Origin: Bordetella parapertussis
GTDB lineage: Bacteria > Pseudomonadota > Gammaproteobacteria > Burkholderiales > SG8-41
Length of the DNA: 57,228 nucleotides
Assembly: GCA_945864585.1 (NCBI GenBank)
Contig: CAMBCF010000015.1
Span: 1-57,228, forward strand
Direction of reading: 5' to 3'
The notes beneath the pieces are model-generated. The model had not been told where the DNA came from and searched no databases. It saw only the letters and a program-made list of their open reading frames with translations. Below are positions 53,920 through 57,228 of this stretch, in pieces. The translations under genes and the position numbers were made by a program. The first letter of the stretch is position 1, and every line of letters starts with the position of its first letter.

Positions 53920-54909
53920 GTGCGCGCACAGCGTCTACTTGGCGGCGTATTGCTACTCGCCGCCGCCACTGCCATGCCGCTGCACGCCAGCGCGCAGGAC
54001 TACCCCACGCGCCCGGTGCGCTTCATTGTCGGCTTCGTACCGGGGGGCATTTCGGATTTGCTGACGCGCGCGCTGGCGCAAAAACTCACCGATGTATGGG
54101 GCCAGCAAGTCATTGTCGATAACCGCGCCGGCGGCGGCGGTGTGATCAGCATGCAGATTGTTGCCAAGGCCGCGCCCGACGGTTACACGCTGCTGATGGG
54201 ATCATCGACGCAGTTCTCGATCAACCCCGCGCTGCGGCCCAACCTGCCGTACCACCCGATTCGTGATTACACGCCGATTACCAATGCGGCGATTACGCCA
54301 GTGATACTGACGGTGCAGGCGGCATCTGCCGCGCGCTCGCTGCCCGACTTGATGCAGTTGGCGACGCAGTTGGCTAAGAAGGGCGAAGTCATGAGCTACG
54401 GCTCCACCGGCTACGGCGGCGCACCGCACATCGCGGGCGAGTTGCTTAAACGCGCTGCAGGGATTGCGATGACGCATGTGCCGTTCAAGGGTGGCGGCGA
54501 GTCGATCATCGCCATCATGGGCGGCCACGTGCAAGCCTCGTTCGGCGCGGTATCGACTGCGCTACCGCATGTGCGCGGCGGCCGCTTGCGCGCGCTGGGT
54601 GTCACCACCTTAAAGCGCCTGTCAGCGATTGCGGAGGTGCCGACCTTTGCGGAACAAGGGCTGCCCGGCTTTGAAGTGGTGCAATGGTACGGCGTGTTCG
54701 CACCTGCGGGATTGCCGCCGCCGATTTTGCGCAAAACCAACGACACGCTGGTGCGCGCGCTGGGCGCCACGGAATTTCGTGAACAATTCAATGCGCAGGG
54801 CGTCGAGTTGATGCAGTCTACGCCGACGGCGTTTGCGGGCTATGTGCGAGGGGAGTTGGCGCGGTGGACCAAGGTGTTGAAGGAAATGGGAATTAATGAG
54901 GCGCCGTAA
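53920..54909 (+). CDS. Bug family (TctC-type) periplasmic solute receptor
   Basis: 329 residues from GTG. Signal peptide about 1-27 (ends ASAQD). Landmarks: YPTRPVRFIVGFVPGGISDL, VDNRAGGGGVIS, APDGYTLLMG, YGSTGYGGAPHIAGELL and HVPFKGGGESIIA. It ends LKEMGINEAP. It is followed after 95 bases by the carboxymuconolactone-decarboxylase-like gene and an amidohydrolase, all on one strand, forming the clearest receptor-plus-enzymes module in the window. Confidence 0.9.
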   Translation: MRAQRLLGGVLLLAAATAMPLHASAQDYPTRPVRFIVGFVPGGISDLLTRALAQKLTDVWGQQVIVDNRAGGGGVISMQIVAKAAPDGYTLLMGSSTQFSINPALRPNLPYHPIRDYTPITNAAITPVILTVQAASAARSLPDLMQLATQLAKKGEVMSYGSTGYGGAPHIAGELLKRAAGIAMTHVPFKGGGESIIAIMGGHVQASFGAVSTALPHVRGGRLRALGVTTLKRLSAIAEVPTFAEQGLPGFEVVQWYGVFAPAGLPPPILRKTNDTLVRALGATEFREQFNAQGVELMQSTPTAFAGYVRGELARWTKVLKEMGINEAP

Positions 54910-55004
54910 GTACTACCGCACCCCAAGTCAATTCTTGGTTCGCGCGCCGGCGTGCGTACGGGTATGCTTGCCTCAACTGCTAATTTAACCTCAGGAGACA
55001 GACT

Positions 55005-55562
55005 ATGGCCGAGACACCCACTTTCGGACGTTATGCCGAGATTCCCTATGAGCAGATGACGCCGGAGCAGCAGGAAGGTTATCGCTCGATGATCGAGTCG
55101 CGCGGTCGTCTGCCCGGCCCCAACAAGATCTTCGTGCACAACCCCAAGCTGGCGAAGGTGATAGGGCCGTTTGGCGCGCATTTTCGCACCGGCTACTCGC
55201 TCAGCGAGCGCGAACGCGAGATCGCCGTTTGCATCGTCAACAGCAAATGGCATTCGGCCTACCCGACCAATGCGCATGAACGTGCTGCCAAGGCGGCCGG
55301 GCTGCCGAGCGACAAGGTCGAGGCGATACTGTCGGGCTTGCCGACCTCGTTCTCCGACAAACGCGAGCAGGTGATCTACGAGATGGCGACCTGCCTCGTG
55401 AATTCGCGCTGGGTGGCGAAAGGTCTTTATGATCGCGCGGTTGAAGCGCTCGGCCATGTCGGCATTACCGACGTGATCACCCTGATGGGCTTTTACACCA
55501 GCGTCGCGATGACGCTCGCCTTCTACGATGTGCCGGCGGGTGCAACCGGCTTGGAGCGTTAA
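55005..55562 (+). CDS. Carboxymuconolactone decarboxylase-like (AhpD-fold) protein
   Basis: 185 residues. PNKIFVHNPKLAKVIGPFGAH and SLSEREREIAVCIVNSKWHSAYPTNAHERAA place it in the CMD/AhpD fold. The AhpD redox CxxC is absent (IVNSKWHSAY instead), so it is not a peroxidase partner but closer to the decarboxylase/hydrolase branch, whose catalytic site uses His and Glu. CMD proper converts 4-carboxymuconolactone to 3-oxoadipate enol lactone in aromatic breakdown; this protein is somewhat longer. CAGGAGACAGACT precedes the ATG. The neighbouring amidohydrolase may act on the same pathway. Confidence 0.82.
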   Translation: MAETPTFGRYAEIPYEQMTPEQQEGYRSMIESRGRLPGPNKIFVHNPKLAKVIGPFGAHFRTGYSLSEREREIAVCIVNSKWHSAYPTNAHERAAKAAGLPSDKVEAILSGLPTSFSDKREQVIYEMATCLVNSRWVAKGLYDRAVEALGHVGITDVITLMGFYTSVAMTLAFYDVPAGATGLER

Positions 55563-55592
55563 CCTTCGCGTCAACGGAAAAGGAATAAAGCC

Positions 55593-56408
55593 ATGAAGAT
55601 CATCGATGCGCAGGTGCATATCTGGTCGAGCGGCATGCCTTCGGGGCAGCACCGCCAGACGACGTCTTATCCAGCCGACGAGTGCCTTCGTGATATGGAT
55701 GCAGCCGGGGTCGACGCGGCGTTGCTGCATCCGCCGGGCTGGGATGTAGACGGCGTCGAAGTTGCCGTCGCGGCGGCGCGCAACCATCCAACCCGCTTCG
55801 CCATCCTCGGTCACTTCCCGCTCGACAAGCCGGAAAACCGCTCGCTGATCGACAACTGGAAATCGCGGCCCGGCATGCTCGGACTGCGCTACGCCTTCAC
55901 CCAGCCGCACCAGCAGAACTGGATGACCGACGGCACCATGGACTGGCTGTGGCCGGCCTGCGAGAAAGCACAAATCCCGATCGCGCTGATGGCATCGAAT
56001 TATCTGCCGCAGGTCGCGCAAATCGCCGAGCGCCACCCCGGCCTGCGACTGTTGCTCGACCACTATGCGCGGGTGCGCGGCGGCGCCGACGACGCGGCAC
56101 ATGGCAATCAGCCGTCGCTGCTCGCGCTCGCCAAATATCCGAACGTCGCGGTCAAGGCGACCGGCGCGCCCGGCAATTCAAGTCAAACCTACCCCTATCG
56201 CAACATCCACAAATACACCGAACAGATCTTCGACGCGTTCGGCCCGCAACGGATGTTCTGGGGCACCGACATCACCCGCATGCCGTGCACGTGGCGCCAG
56301 TGCGTCACGATGTTCACCGAGGAGATGGCGTTTCTCAAGGGCCACGACCTCGAACTGGTGATGGGCCGCGCGTTATGCGACTGGATCGGCTGGAAATTGC
56401 CGGCGTGA
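55593..56408 (+). CDS. Amidohydrolase (TIM-barrel, Amidohydro_2 family)
   Basis: 271 residues. KIIDAQVHIWSSG at the N-terminus has a Q-V-H-x-W form of the metal motif, MDAAGVDAALLHPPGWD follows, then LRLLLDHYAR, YPNVAVKATGAPG and FWGTDITRMPCTW near the C-terminus, whose Asp is a metal or catalytic ligand. This matches the Amidohydro_2 family (LigI, gamma-resorcylate decarboxylase-like). The module Bug, CMD-like, amidohydrolase suggests breakdown of an aromatic or lactone acid. It starts 30 bases after the CMD-like stop with AAAGGAATAAAGCC upstream. Exact reaction unknown. Confidence 0.87.
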   Translation: MKIIDAQVHIWSSGMPSGQHRQTTSYPADECLRDMDAAGVDAALLHPPGWDVDGVEVAVAAARNHPTRFAILGHFPLDKPENRSLIDNWKSRPGMLGLRYAFTQPHQQNWMTDGTMDWLWPACEKAQIPIALMASNYLPQVAQIAERHPGLRLLLDHYARVRGGADDAAHGNQPSLLALAKYPNVAVKATGAPGNSSQTYPYRNIHKYTEQIFDAFGPQRMFWGTDITRMPCTWRQCVTMFTEEMAFLKGHDLELVMGRALCDWIGWKLPA

Positions 56409-56424
56409 ACGGCAGCGGCGCATT

Positions 56425-56663
56425 ATCCTAGAAACGGTAGTTGGACGGGGTGGAGCGTGCGGTTATGGGGGTGCAGGGCAAGGCGCGCCGACGCGGAATG
56501 GTTGTTCCATTCCAAGGAGTTGCAACGCAGCCATGCGCCGCCAGAACCGTGCGATCCGCCCCGTAGCGCTGTCACCAAACGGGTGATCGTTGATAGCATG
56601 AAAAACTATACCGCCATCAGAATGTTGGTAGCATCGCCAGCGGTCAACTGCCGTTTCTAGGAT
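56425..56663. mobile_element. 239-bp MITE-like inverted-repeat element
   Basis: Terminal inverted repeats of about 20 bases: ATCCTAGAAACGGTAGTTG (from 56425) against the complement of CAACTGCCGTTTCTAGGAT (to 56663), one mismatch. Inside is the hairpin GGAATGG-ttgtt-CCATTCC (56495-56513). There is no transposase gene and no clear target duplication. It fills most of the gap before tRNA-Ala. Confidence 0.75.
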
Positions 56664-56767
56664 CATGTGAGCGCAAGACCATGAATACATTGCACAAGTC
56701 CGCGTTTGGGTAGCAGGCGCGACGGTACTTTGTTATACTCCGCGCCCTTATCCATTTGTTCCAATTC

Positions 56768-56843
<76 letters not shown>

Positions 56844-56850
56844 CCATCTC

Positions 56851-56876
56851 AAGGCCAGACGTGCTCTGGCCTTTTT
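56851..56876 (+). terminator. Rho-independent terminator of tRNA-Ala
   Basis: AAGGCCAGA pairs with TCTGGCCTT around a 5-base loop CGTGC, followed by more T. It starts 7 bases after the tRNA end. Confidence 0.9.
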
Positions 56877-57228
56877 CCTGTACGGCCTAAGCCGCGAATT
56901 TACGGGGCTTTTTCCGGCGCTGCGAATTCAGGGTGGACACCGGTCGGTGCATTTTCACCCTGCAGCACCCTTAAATTCGTCTCTATTCTCTGTTTGTGCG
57001 AAGGTCGTTCTTCGCATGCTTGAGGCATTTCTCGAGGGAAGGCGCGGGATGGTTTGCGCCGTATTTCACCTACCAGTTCAGCGCAGACACGAACTCACGC
57101 AATGGCGACGTCGGGGTATCCCAGAAATTGATGATGTTTCGTCACTGCGCAAATTTGCGCATGCTGATTTGTGTCAAGCACGCGGCAATCAGCGTTGACT
57201 CTTGCATTTGTGACCCCGGGTTCTGAGG
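56877..57228. other. Right-edge stretch with inverted CGAATT...AGGGTG motifs
   Basis: No convincing gene. CGAATTCAGGGTG (about 56926-56938) faces CACCCTTAAATTCG (about 56967-56981), with a third related CGAATTTACGGGG at 56895-56907. Such multiple end repeats recall the termini of IS21-type elements, but no transposase is seen within the window, so the next genes to the right would decide. A short frame from 56996 shows no family. Confidence 0.35.

Noticed and set aside
54840-56102. A 420-codon minus-strand frame opposite the CMD-like and amidohydrolase genes
   Set aside because: It spans two real genes and their spacer and is rich in Arg and His. The plus-strand genes have motifs and ribosome-binding sites.

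Overview
The window looks like a chromosomal segment of a soil or water betaproteobacterium, probably a Burkholderiales-type lineage. The left edge carries the betaproteobacterial gene order of mtgA, aroE, a TonB-type protein and an RNase II-like protein. The rest is dominated by Bug (TctC-type) solute receptors, a family hugely expanded in Burkholderiales. No ribosomal RNA, CRISPR array, prophage or transposase gene is visible. One tRNA-Ala lies near the right end.

Layout. Bases 1-12.7 kb are mostly housekeeping and all on the minus strand: mtgA, aroE, a TonB-like protein, an RNB exoribonuclease, a secreted Kelch protein, a carrier/acyl-activating/acyltransferase fusion, a YqiA-like esterase, and a 968-residue fusion of a RelE/ParE-like domain, a UvrD-like helicase and ankyrin repeats. 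Bases 12.7-16.3 kb are a decay zone: an alpha/beta hydrolase and a UxaA-type dehydratase have each lost their middle, and an amidohydrolase survives only as a fragment. Bases 16.3-34.2 kb hold catabolic modules: a two-subunit TPP decarboxylase with an amidohydrolase, a ketopantoate-reductase-like protein, a CocE-type hydrolase, an Asp/Glu-racemase-like protein, a fumarate-reductase-type flavoprotein, a three-subunit molybdenum hydroxylase and an MFS exporter. Bases 34.2-42.7 kb hold the only complete tripartite tricarboxylate transporter (tctCBA), a tandem duplicate of Bug receptors, and an amidase with a small partner. Bases 42.7-56.4 kb hold a metallophosphoesterase lipoprotein, an LDH2-type dehydrogenase with an SDR, an aldehyde dehydrogenase, a second MFS protein, the PA2778/PA2779-type pair, and a Bug, carboxymuconolactone-decarboxylase-like and amidohydrolase module. 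The window ends with tRNA-Ala(CGC).

How the genes fit together. Twelve Bug genes are present, ten intact and two broken. Only one sits with tctA and tctB, so the others are probably orphan receptors that share membrane components or serve sensing. Most lie next to one or a few enzymes for oxidising, hydrolysing or decarboxylating organic acids, amides or aromatics. This suggests a patchwork of receptor-plus-enzyme modules that are gained, duplicated and lost quickly. Five genes are visibly decaying. One is a Bug gene interrupted by a 145-bp miniature inverted-repeat element with a perfect 10-bp target duplication; removing the element and one duplicate restores the reading frame exactly. Other inverted-repeat elements fill several gaps. 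The strongest candidates for something new are the RelE-like/helicase/ankyrin fusion, the miniature element with its related hairpin module, and the unassigned TPP-decarboxylase/amidohydrolase operon.
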